IMG/VR virus record: IMGVR_UViG_3300030102_000846
Coordinates: 1 to 23,396 of that record
Source of the DNA: a virus
Reading direction: 5' to 3' (one strand)
DNA: 23,396 nt
Numbering within the stretch: position 1 is the first letter of the stretch; the number at the start of each line of letters is the position of its first letter. Below are positions 1-6,013 of this stretch, piece after piece. Below the pieces are notes generated by a model, which ran no database searches, was not told where the DNA came from, and worked only from the letters and a program-made list of their open reading frames with translations. Position numbers and translations under genes: made by a program.

Positions 1-172
1 CACGACCCGTCGAGTGCACACTGTAAGTGGACTTACCGCGCTTTTTTCTGACTACAAGAGTTCCCAGATTCCACAAACCAAACTCGGCTTCAAGCAGGTC
101 AACCAACTTTTCCAAGCCAGCCTTCTTGCGCTTTGCAACCTTGTCGTATCCGGTGTATCTACGCTTTGCCAT
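1..172 (-). CDS. Probable peptidoglycan peptidase (M15/VanY-like), 5' part only
   Basis: This gene starts with ATG at 172 and runs off the left edge of the window after 57 codons. An AAAGGA ribosome-binding site lies 6 bases upstream, and the start is 18 bases after the fibre stop. The visible protein has a very basic start (MAKRRYTGYDKVAKRKK), then an amphipathic helix, then GLWNLGTLVVRKKRGKSTYSVHSTGR. The last stretch fits the S-x-H-x-x-G-R entry to the zinc site of M15/VanY-type carboxypeptidases and related phage lysins, in which the histidine binds zinc and an aspartate follows shortly after. That aspartate and the rest of the active site lie outside the window. As the last visible late gene it could be the endolysin or a virion-borne wall hydrolase. 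The family call is inference from one motif; the existence of the gene is much surer than its function. Confidence 0.6.
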   Translation of the reverse strand, partial: MAKRRYTGYDKVAKRKKAGLEKLVDLLEAEFGLWNLGTLVVRKKRGKSTYSVHSTGR

Positions 173-190
173 CACAAGTCCTTTATTTAC

Positions 191-1609
191 TTAGGTGTAC
201 ATAATCAAGAATGAAATGTCCACCGAAGCAGACTGCACGCTACTTATCTCTGCTGACGAATTTGACGAAGCCCCGCCGTCGAACTCGTATACACGGAAGG
301 TGATGTCGGTCCCACTGACACTCGTGACCGTTGTTTGCAAGAGCACATCGCTGTCGTCTGACTGCTCCGCTCGTGGCGTGATAAATATGGCAGCGTTTGT
401 CAGGTTGCTCGAAGACAAACCGTGATCGCTACTTCCTAACGTGGCAAAACCTGTTGCGTTTGTGGTCTTAGTGTCTTTTCCGTAAGCAACTTTCATTGTT
501 AGAGCCGCTGTTGCGCCTTCGCTGCCAACACCAGACACCACCAAAGGATCGCTAGCTGAAACAGTTGCAACATAGTTGCCGGTTGTTTGAGTGCTCAACG
601 CCACTGCATTGTCCGCAATATGCTCAGACGCCACTGCGTCGTCAGCAATCTTGTCACCATTTACTGCATCGGCACCCAACTCCGTTGTCCCGACAGCACC
701 AGTCGCAATTTTGGCCTGTGTGACTGCATCATCAGCAATACCAGAAGTAGGAACAACGATGTCAACGTTGGCAGCAGCAGTCAGACGGCCATCAGCATCA
801 ACCGTGAACTGACCCACGGAATCGGCATCACCATATGTAGCCGCAGTAACCGCAGTTGCCGCAAGCGCATCAGCACCAACAGCACCCGTAGCGATCTTTG
901 CGGCGGTCACCGCATCATCAGCCAAATGCGCCGTATCGATAGAACCGTCAACGTAATGCTCAGAGTTAATTGAGTCATCAGCAATTTTTGTCCCGTCAAC
1001 TGCGTCGGCAGCAATTTTTGCTGTTGTAACTTGCAGGTCAGCAATATGGGCCGTGTCAATAGATCCGTCAACGTAGTGCTCGGAGTTAATTGAGTCGTCG
1101 GCAATCTTTGTTCCATCAACTGCGTCAGCAGCAATACCAGCAGTAGCAACCTGTCCGTACGCCAACCCCGTAGCGGTCGAAGAATCGGCCTTCAAAACAT
1201 GCTCATTAGTACCAACCGCTAAACGAGTAAACGTCGAGGAACCGTGTGCAACAATGTCGCCTTTCGTTGTCCATGTAGACGCCAACTCGTTGGCTTCATC
1301 TGCATCAACTGACGTAAACACAGGAAACACCGTTGCACCAGAGTCATGCGACACCGCCGAGGTGCCATCTTGACCACGCTCCGAATTGGAAGCGATGTTG
1401 ATTGTTGTGTCGCTAGAACCTGTACGGGTTACCAACACCTTTTCTTCAGACGCAGTACCAGGAGACAACACAACATGGTACGGCTCTGATCCGTACGGCC
1501 AGCCTGTAGCTGCCGAAACGGTAAACGAAGTTGTGCCGGATGCAGCAATCGATGAGGTCGTCGTCGTTGAGACCGCACCACCTGTGTATCCTCTGCGTGT
1601 TTTAGCCAT
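191..1609 (-). CDS. Tail fibre protein with Asp/Ala-rich fibre repeats
   Basis: A 472-residue protein whose ATG sits 2 bases after the upstream stop, with GGAG five bases before it. Residues about 14-98 form a beta-type module ending in ERGQDGTSAVSHDSGATV, probably the virion-anchoring part. Residues about 150-345 carry degenerate repeats of the type DDAVTxAKIA, common in shafts of phage fibres, including two consecutive 40-residue copies (159-198 and 199-238). The C-terminal roughly 120 residues, rich in Ser, Thr and Val, look like a beta-structured tip. There is no enzyme motif and no S74 chaperone. It lies between the nozzle-like gene and the lysin-like gene, as expected for a receptor-binding fibre. 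Its exact place on the virion is not shown by the sequence. Confidence 0.8.
   Translation of the reverse strand: MAKTRRGYTGGAVSTTTTSSIAASGTTSFTVSAATGWPYGSEPYHVVLSPGTASEEKVLVTRTGSSDTTINIASNSERGQDGTSAVSHDSGATVFPVFTSVDADEANELASTWTTKGDIVAHGSSTFTRLAVGTNEHVLKADSSTATGLAYGQVATAGIAADAVDGTKIADDSINSEHYVDGSIDTAHIADLQVTTAKIAADAVDGTKIADDSINSEHYVDGSIDTAHLADDAVTAAKIATGAVGADALAATAVTAATYGDADSVGQFTVDADGRLTAAANVDIVVPTSGIADDAVTQAKIATGAVGTTELGADAVNGDKIADDAVASEHIADNAVALSTQTTGNYVATVSASDPLVVSGVGSEGATAALTMKVAYGKDTKTTNATGFATLGSSDHGLSSSNLTNAAIFITPRAEQSDDSDVLLQTTVTSVSGTDITFRVYEFDGGASSNSSAEISSVQSASVDISFLIMYT
896..1135 (-). repeat. Two tandem 120-bp repeats inside the tail fibre gene
   Basis: The two copies occupy 1016-1135 and 896-1015 and encode 40 residues each (fibre residues 159-198 and 199-238). 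By eye the proteins differ at about 4 of 40 positions, all in the last ten residues, whereas the DNA differs at about 26 of 120 positions. In the first 29 residues, which are identical, the base changes are synonymous. This is an old in-frame duplication held at protein level. Confidence 0.85.
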
Positions 1610-1611
1610 TG

Positions 1612-3465
1612 TTACTCCACAAGGGAGCGCAACGTCACCGTCGCAGTCCCATCAAATATAAAATCGTCATTTGGTTGGTCTACAGGTGTCCATTCTACAC
1701 TTTCCGCAATACATCTGTAGACCTCCGTGCCTTCCTGGTAATTGATAACGCGAGGGTTGTGTATCAAATCACGCAGTTTTTCCAATTCGAAATTGACATC
1801 TACATGGTATTCACGGTTAAAACGGTTAATGCGCTGATGCAACAGAATAGGTACTTGGAACAGCTCGGATCGTGAAGGTGTTGGCACAGCTCGTGCCTGC
1901 CAACGGTTCAACACCGGGCCTTCTGTTGTCGTTGAGCTGTCTCGTTTCAAGGTCAGTTTGATTTTGGCTTCACGGAACTGTGTGTCCGGCCCCGTCATAG
2001 TTTTAGACGTAGATGCTTGACTGACCGCAGAACCCAACACTGCGTAAGCTGCGCCGTCATATCCGTAATTGACATCAATCTCGCCGTTTAACGACTCGTA
2101 CTCAAGGTCAAAAAACGCCAAGAATTTGGGGTCTGCGATACCCCAACGCCATGTCCCTGTCTCACAGAACCCTTCTGACACTAGGTTGGCTGTGTCTTGC
2201 ACGACAACACCGACACCCGAAACCGTGAACACCTGCTTAGAACTCAAAGTTGTGACGCTCTGCACTTCGCCCTGCCCGGTGTACATGAGATCAGGTGCGG
2301 ATGCAGGTACGTTTGCGTCAACGAAGTGCGAAAGGTCTATCCGGCCAAGTCCAGTTTTTGCTGAGGTGTAATTAGTAAAACCAACCCAAATGTATTCTTG
2401 GTGGCCGTCAGCGGTAAGAACTGGGTTTGGTAGTGAGACTGTTTGCCCGACTACAAGACTTGCATCTGAGTCAGGTGACGCATAGCGGAAACCTTCGTTG
2501 GTGCCGATGATGATAAAACCCAGATAAGAAGAAAGCGATTTGATTTCTTCACCAACGGGAAGCTCGGCAGCGACTACAGGGGTATCAAGAGTTCCGTCAG
2601 CCTTCAAAGTAATTTTGTACACCATTGATGTTTGACCGGAAAAACCTGCACAGTAAATTGCGTTTTGTCCAGAAGCAAAGCCCGTCCATCGGAACTTGCT
2701 GTCGGGGTGCGTAAAATCGGCTGTCGGGTTGCTACCTGAGGGATCAAACCACAGTTTTGCCGAGTCATGTCCACCAGCAATCAGTCGTCCTTTGGCATAA
2801 CCGATAGCACCGAACTCGACCCCGTACGCTTGCGAAGTGCCTTGTAGGGCGTGTGTTCCACCGTCTATTTTGTTGATGCCCTGCGTTGAACCTGTGCCAG
2901 CGAAGACGACGTATGCGTCATCACCAATAGTTTGTAAATCTCGGACAGCACCCGTGCCGGTGATTGTTGTCCATGTTGGCGAAGAGGCAAAAGGATCGGT
3001 GGAATACTTGATGTTTGAACCGTCACTGCAAAACAGCTCGTCACCGACGACAGCCAAAAACAAGTTTGTGCCACTGGTTGACAACGACACTTTCGTATCG
3101 TCAAGCAGCGTGAGTTGGCCTTCAGTCCACACATCGACACCTAACGAATCGTTGAAGCGTTGCACGTTGCTGTCGGGGAGGTCACCGTACTTCTGGTTAA
3201 AACCGAAATGCCAAGATGTCTGACCACGCCTCCACAAACCCTGCGGGTTGATAGAGGTTTCGCCAGGTATCTCCGCTTGGTCAACAGAGTCACGCAACCG
3301 TGCCTCAAATGTGCGGGCATACCGCCCAGAGGCAGTGTCTAAAAGGTACGGACGACCATCAATCGACACTGGGAAAATGTGGGGCACCAGCTCTGATGCG
3401 CCAGAAATACCAGTAAAGAACGACGGTCCACCCGTGAACGCTGTGGTGTAGGTAATCAGCGACAT
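1612..3465 (-). CDS. Large beta-rich tail protein, probable tail nozzle/hub
   Basis: A 617-residue protein starting at ATG 3465, six bases after the connector stop; the ribosome-binding site is weak. The whole chain reads as beta strands with repeated blade-like stretches, such as VGDELFCSDGSNIKYS, AIYCAGFSGQTSMVYK and GFIIIGTNEGFRYASP, suggesting a beta-propeller of several blades between residues about 120 and 400. The C-terminal third (about 430-617) changes style and ends in a charged segment, FELEKLRDLIHNPRVINYQE. In short-tailed phages a large propeller protein encoded next to the connector forms the tail nozzle (as T7 gp12 does). Position and size fit that, but I see no decisive motif. 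A siphovirus-type minor tail protein is the alternative. Confidence 0.6.
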   Translation of the reverse strand: MSLITYTTAFTGGPSFFTGISGASELVPHIFPVSIDGRPYLLDTASGRYARTFEARLRDSVDQAEIPGETSINPQGLWRRGQTSWHFGFNQKYGDLPDSNVQRFNDSLGVDVWTEGQLTLLDDTKVSLSTSGTNLFLAVVGDELFCSDGSNIKYSTDPFASSPTWTTITGTGAVRDLQTIGDDAYVVFAGTGSTQGINKIDGGTHALQGTSQAYGVEFGAIGYAKGRLIAGGHDSAKLWFDPSGSNPTADFTHPDSKFRWTGFASGQNAIYCAGFSGQTSMVYKITLKADGTLDTPVVAAELPVGEEIKSLSSYLGFIIIGTNEGFRYASPDSDASLVVGQTVSLPNPVLTADGHQEYIWVGFTNYTSAKTGLGRIDLSHFVDANVPASAPDLMYTGQGEVQSVTTLSSKQVFTVSGVGVVVQDTANLVSEGFCETGTWRWGIADPKFLAFFDLEYESLNGEIDVNYGYDGAAYAVLGSAVSQASTSKTMTGPDTQFREAKIKLTLKRDSSTTTEGPVLNRWQARAVPTPSRSELFQVPILLHQRINRFNREYHVDVNFELEKLRDLIHNPRVINYQEGTEVYRCIAESVEWTPVDQPNDDFIFDGTATVTLRSLVE

Positions 3466-3471
3466 CGCTGC

Positions 3472-4353
3472 CTACTTTCGGATACGCAGCGGGTACTGGC
3501 GGTTCAAACGTGCAGCTTCAGCAATGACGCGATCACGACGTAAACGTTGCAGCTGCAACATTGAGTTGGCTACTGCGCCTGACGGCACTTCGTCAGCCCG
3601 ACGGGTGTCGCCCTGCGACTCTGTAAAGTTGCGTTTAATTTCACGACCAGCCATCAAACGGATTTGTGCGCCCAACGCAAGCACATCATCAAGGAAGTCG
3701 GAGCCTCCAACAGTGCTAATAGTGTCTGATTCGCTGCTGAACTGCCCGTACGGTGCCCGGTAGATCACACGCACTGTGCCTGCACGGACAAGGGTGTCAA
3801 ACGCAAGCACATAGCCGGACGCAAAGTCTGAGGTTGGCATATCTGACAGTAGGCGGGTGTCACGGATGATGGGGTAGTCGTCTGACAGATAGCGGTAGCG
3901 CACATCAATCAGGTTGAGGATGTCGGTTGCGCCCGTGATGTTGACCATACGGTCACTACCGTTGTACGCAATATCGACAGTTTTGACTTGGAACAAACCG
4001 TTAAGAGGCGAAGACAAGTCAGCAAGATCGGCGTTTAACTGCTGCAACACCCGTGCCCGTGGGAATCGAGGGTTGACAGTCACGATGTCAGCAGCAGAGT
4101 GCGAAGCAGCCGTAGTGCCATTGAAGCCACGCTGCACGACAGCGGATTTCGCAGAAGAGTTGACTGTCCACACATAGAACTGTTCTGAACCGATCTCGAA
4201 TACTGTGCCTTCGCGTAGACCAGACAGGGCAAATTCAAACGTGACGGTGGTTGTGGACGCGTCGATACCCGCCGCAACCCTGTTACGTTCTTCTACCGTT
4301 CCTGCCAACAGTTCGCCAGCAACACGGTCAATGAGTTGACCTGCTGTAGTCAC
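3472..4353 (-). CDS. Putative head-tail connector/adaptor protein
   Basis: A 293-residue protein starting with GTG at 4353; GTGA overlaps the stop of the preceding 29-residue gene by four bases, which fixes the start through coupling. Residues 1-30 are helical (MTTAGQLIDRVAGELLAGTV). Residues about 35-95 form a beta module ending in QRGFNGTTAASHSAADIV, and residues about 96-290 are mainly helical with basic C-terminal helices. This is the layout of adaptor proteins that sit under the portal in short-tailed phages; N4-gp56-type phages usually encode an SU10/N4-like adaptor. The beta module is shared with the N-terminus of the fibre at 191-1609. The connector role is inferred from layout and from the position before the nozzle-like gene. 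Confidence 0.6.
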   Translation of the reverse strand: MTTAGQLIDRVAGELLAGTVEERNRVAAGIDASTTTVTFEFALSGLREGTVFEIGSEQFYVWTVNSSAKSAVVQRGFNGTTAASHSAADIVTVNPRFPRARVLQQLNADLADLSSPLNGLFQVKTVDIAYNGSDRMVNITGATDILNLIDVRYRYLSDDYPIIRDTRLLSDMPTSDFASGYVLAFDTLVRAGTVRVIYRAPYGQFSSESDTISTVGGSDFLDDVLALGAQIRLMAGREIKRNFTESQGDTRRADEVPSGAVANSMLQLQRLRRDRVIAEAARLNRQYPLRIRK

Positions 4354-4439
4354 TTCTTCTTCTTATCCGTACGCTTTCTTTTTTTCTTGGGCTGCATGCC
4401 GTATGAACCAGCGGGCTTCTTTTTTCCGTATGCCATCAT
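4350..4439 (-). CDS. 29-residue Lys/Arg-rich miniprotein
   Basis: ATG at 4439 is followed directly by a second ATG at 4436, and the reading frame closes at 4350-4352 (29 residues). The protein is MMAYGKKKPAGSYGMQ followed by a tail that is almost all Lys and Arg. GGAAGG lies five bases before the first ATG. The start overlaps the stop of the 44-residue gene, and the end overlaps the GTG of the connector by four bases, so it fits the coupled operon on both sides. No family is recognised. Such a tail could bind DNA or an acidic capsid surface, but that is a guess. Confidence 0.6.
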   Translation of the reverse strand: MMAYGKKKPAGSYGMQPKKKRKRTDKKKK

Positions 4440-4570
4440 CGTTTCCTTCCCATCTTCATTTTTGATTCGGCTGTTGACAGCGCAGGACCGAACGACCTAT
4501 CGCCGGGTTTATTTGACTGAGCGGACTTGCCGCCTTTTTTCTTCATGTGAACGCCACCGTAATGCGCCAT
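4436..4570 (-). CDS. 44-residue basic miniprotein
   Basis: The start is ATG at 4570, one base after the stop of the 83-residue gene, with AGAGGA six to seven bases upstream inside that gene. The protein begins MAHYGGVHMKKKGGKSAQSN, continues with a Pro/Ser-containing middle and ends KMKMGRKR. Its stop codon overlaps the start of the next miniprotein (ATGATG junction). No domain is recognised. Good ribosome-binding site, coupling on both sides and a composition like its neighbours argue that it is a real gene, although it is very short. Confidence 0.6.
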   Translation of the reverse strand: MAHYGGVHMKKKGGKSAQSNKPGDRSFGPALSTAESKMKMGRKR

Positions 4571-4571
4571 G

Positions 4572-4823
4572 TCATTTCCTCTTCTTATGTAAGCCGTGCG
4601 AAGCGTACTGCTTGCCGGACTTTGTTGCTTTGCGTTTTTTGGCTGTAGCCGCCGCCAACTTGCGACGACCTGCCGCTGTTTTTTTCAGCTCGTCAATTTT
4701 TTTCTTTGGTGCATAAACCTCACCTGAAGCTTTTGAACCTTGCGTTGATGGACGGCCAGACGGTGTAGTCCAATCTTGTTTAGTCCACTTGTCCAAAGAC
4801 TTTTGTGACTTGGACTTAGCCAT
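4572..4823 (-). CDS. 83-residue Lys-rich protein with SLDKWTKQDW motif
   Basis: ATG at 4823 shares its A with the TAA of the upstream gene (TAATG). The N-terminal motif SQKSLDKWTKQDWTTPSG is followed by RPSTQGSKASGEVYAPKK, then a highly basic helix with several AxxKKRK blocks. The S-L-x-x-W-x-x-x-x-W pattern followed by a small-residue turn recurs in short proteins of environmental phages and some large DNA viruses (DUF5872-like), to my recollection. Function is unknown in all of them. Its place among other basic miniproteins suggests a virion or assembly role. The family resemblance is moderately sure, the role is not. Confidence 0.75.
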   Translation of the reverse strand: MAKSKSQKSLDKWTKQDWTTPSGRPSTQGSKASGEVYAPKKKIDELKKTAAGRRKLAAATAKKRKATKSGKQYASHGLHKKRK

Positions 4824-5005
4824 TACTTGCCTCTGCTCTTGCGAGCCTTCGCTTGCGCTGTCTTGCTCAAGCCACCGTAATGGTAAACACGCTTACTTGA
4901 TGCTGTATGAGAAGCTCCGGTATGGAGATCACCGTTTGCCATTTTGTGAACTTTGCCGTTGTACGGTTTGCCATCTCGAAAATAATGCTTGGTTGATTTA
5001 GCCAT
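4823..5005 (-). CDS. 60-residue basic protein (KHYFRDGKPYNG type)
   Basis: It starts at ATG 5005, overlapping the upstream TGA by one base (TGATG), and ends at 4823 overlapping the next start. The sequence MAKSTKHYFRDGKPYNGKVH, then MANGDLHTGASHTASSKRVY, then a basic tail reads as a short beta hairpin with two G-K/H-x-H turns followed by a helix. Similar small proteins occur beside the SLxxW-type protein in uncultured aquatic phages, as I recall, with no known function. No enzyme or metal site is complete. Translational coupling on both sides supports it as a gene. Confidence 0.7.
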   Translation of the reverse strand: MAKSTKHYFRDGKPYNGKVHKMANGDLHTGASHTASSKRVYHYGGLSKTAQAKARKSRGK

Positions 5006-5193
5006 CAGTTTTTGTATCCTCCACCAGCGGCCTTGTACCGCTTCGCTAACATCTGAGCTTTACGCGCAGACCACTGACCGGGCCTACCGCCCTTACCACC
5101 AGCCTTGATCTCGTTAAACATACGTTTCCGCATCGCAGGCTTCGTGTAGTTCCCGGCCTCATTGACACGGGATTTTGACTTCTTCGCTACCAT
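5005..5193 (-). CDS. 62-residue conserved basic phage protein (NEAGNYTKPxMRKR type)
   Basis: ATG at 5193 lies inside the end of the upstream gene (seven-base overlap, ATGGTAG), with GGAG nine bases before it. The protein contains VNEAGNYTKPAMRKRMFN, then AGGKGGRPGQWSARKAQMLA, and ends KRYKAAGGGYKN. This combination of a Y-T-K-P-x-M-R-K-R helix and a G-Q-W-S-A-R-K-A-Q motif is one I recall in many small proteins of marine and freshwater phages, where it has no assigned function. It resembles a DNA- or RNA-binding basic fold but lacks a known signature. It is strongly basic, like its neighbours. Confidence 0.75.
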   Translation of the reverse strand: MVAKKSKSRVNEAGNYTKPAMRKRMFNEIKAGGKGGRPGQWSARKAQMLAKRYKAAGGGYKN

Positions 5194-5444
5194 GCTTCAC
5201 AACTCCAGTAACGGGCTTTGGTTTTTGGACCAGGATTGTCACAGTTATGACGAGCATCAAACGACTTTTTGCGAGCAGGATCTTGTTTCTTGATCTTCAT
5301 GTTCGGGTCGCCAAACATAACTTTCTTTACTTTCGAGCCATCTTTGACATACACCAAAGACTTCTTACGACCGTACCCTGGTTCACCTTTACGGATACGG
5401 CGAGGCGAGTTCAACTCAACGGTTTTGCCTTGATACACAGCCAT
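5187..5444 (-). CDS. 85-residue conserved phage protein (ARHNCDNPGPKTKARYW type)
   Basis: It starts at ATG 5444, 12 bases after the upstream stop, with no clear ribosome-binding site, and ends in GAAGCATGGTAG, which contains the next start. Residues 1-55 look like a small beta domain with LVYVKDGSKVKKVMFGDPNM. The C-terminus carries a motif I recognise from many environmental phages: SFDARHNCDNPGPKTKARYW, then SCEAW. The two cysteines with the nearby His could bind metal. In some phages this motif is fused to, or lies next to, capsid and maturation genes, but no function is established. Only the family-level recognition is firm. Confidence 0.75.
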   Translation of the reverse strand: MAVYQGKTVELNSPRRIRKGEPGYGRKKSLVYVKDGSKVKKVMFGDPNMKIKKQDPARKKSFDARHNCDNPGPKTKARYWSCEAW

Positions 5445-5456
5445 GCCAAAATTGTA

Positions 5457-5723
5457 CTACAGAATTCCGGTCACAACCTGTGAAGAATGGTCTGCTTTTT
5501 TCTCGATGTTCGCTGCGCCATCAATTTGTGCTGGCTGTAAACCGTCCTGTTTCAGGCGTTTATAGGCATCCATGTCCTTTGACCACTGTCGTTCTGTGGC
5601 CTCGATGCGGTTGTTGTCCTGTTTTCTGGACGGCATAGATGATGCAGCGAATGACACGCCTGCGATCCTGCAACCAAAACAGCCTTCGACATCAAGCGTT
5701 GGATGTACTTCACGATGTTTCAT
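5457..5723 (-). CDS. 88-residue conserved hypothetical protein with GCFGC motif
   Basis: ATG at 5723 follows the upstream TAG by two bases; a GGGAG lies further upstream than usual (about 15 bases). The protein starts MKHREVHPTLDVEGCFGCRI, then a Ser/Ala/Pro segment ending SMPSRK, then a charged helix (IEATERQWSKDMDAYKRLKQ) and QPAQIDGAANIEKKAD. This order (K-H-R-E-x-H-P-x-L-D-V-x-G-C-F-G-C, then Y-K-R-L-x-x-x-G-L-Q-P) is familiar from actinobacterial and aquatic phages as a small late protein of unknown role. The CFGC pair plus His residues could hold a metal. It is less basic than the genes that follow it. Confidence 0.7.
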   Translation of the reverse strand: MKHREVHPTLDVEGCFGCRIAGVSFAASSMPSRKQDNNRIEATERQWSKDMDAYKRLKQDGLQPAQIDGAANIEKKADHSSQVVTGIL

Positions 5724-5725
5724 AA

Positions 5726-6013
5726 CTATGAAATATAACTCCCGTACCCTGCCGCAGTGAGATTTGATGCTTCGTCAGCAGATACTTCGTGTTCGTGACC
5801 ACCGTGATAAGTAATAACGATTGTTGACATATCTGACGGTTCATTGTCAACGTAAGTGCCGTCGCTGAGTTTGTATATGTTGCGTCCACGAGGGTTTGCT
5901 TGGAAATGGCGAAGAAGGTTGTACGCCAAACGTTGCTCCTCTGTAAACGGGATCTCTATGTCGAAATCTGAAAAGTTATGCAGTAAATCTGTTGGTGGTA
6001 TGAATGTTGCCAT
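5726..6013 (-). CDS. 95-residue virion protein, paralogue of the repeat fibre's C-terminal domain
   Basis: It starts at ATG 6013, sharing one base with the stop of the repeat-fibre gene (TAATG). Residues about 27-95 align without gaps to the last 67 residues of that upstream protein: RNIYKLSDGTYVDNEPSDMS here against LNLYKLTDGTFTSVDPRDDS there, then YHGGHEHEVSADEASNLTAA against YFGGHNNFVTAEEKTDLVAA. By eye about 22 of 47 core positions are identical. Residues 1-26 are unrelated (MATFIPPTDLLHNFSDFDIE). I recall the Y-K-L-x-D-G-T to G-G-H to L-x-A-A-G-Y domain in minor virion proteins of actinophages. It is probably a fibre cap or attachment piece that works with its paralogue. Confidence 0.75.
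   Translation of the reverse strand: MATFIPPTDLLHNFSDFDIEIPFTEEQRLAYNLLRHFQANPRGRNIYKLSDGTYVDNEPSDMSTIVITYHGGHEHEVSADEASNLTAAGYGSYIS

Noticed and set aside
907-1149. A Leu/Thr-rich 80-codon minus-strand frame that resembles a hydrophobic protein.
   Set aside because: It is the shifted frame of the tail-fibre repeats; its regularity comes from the DNA repeat.
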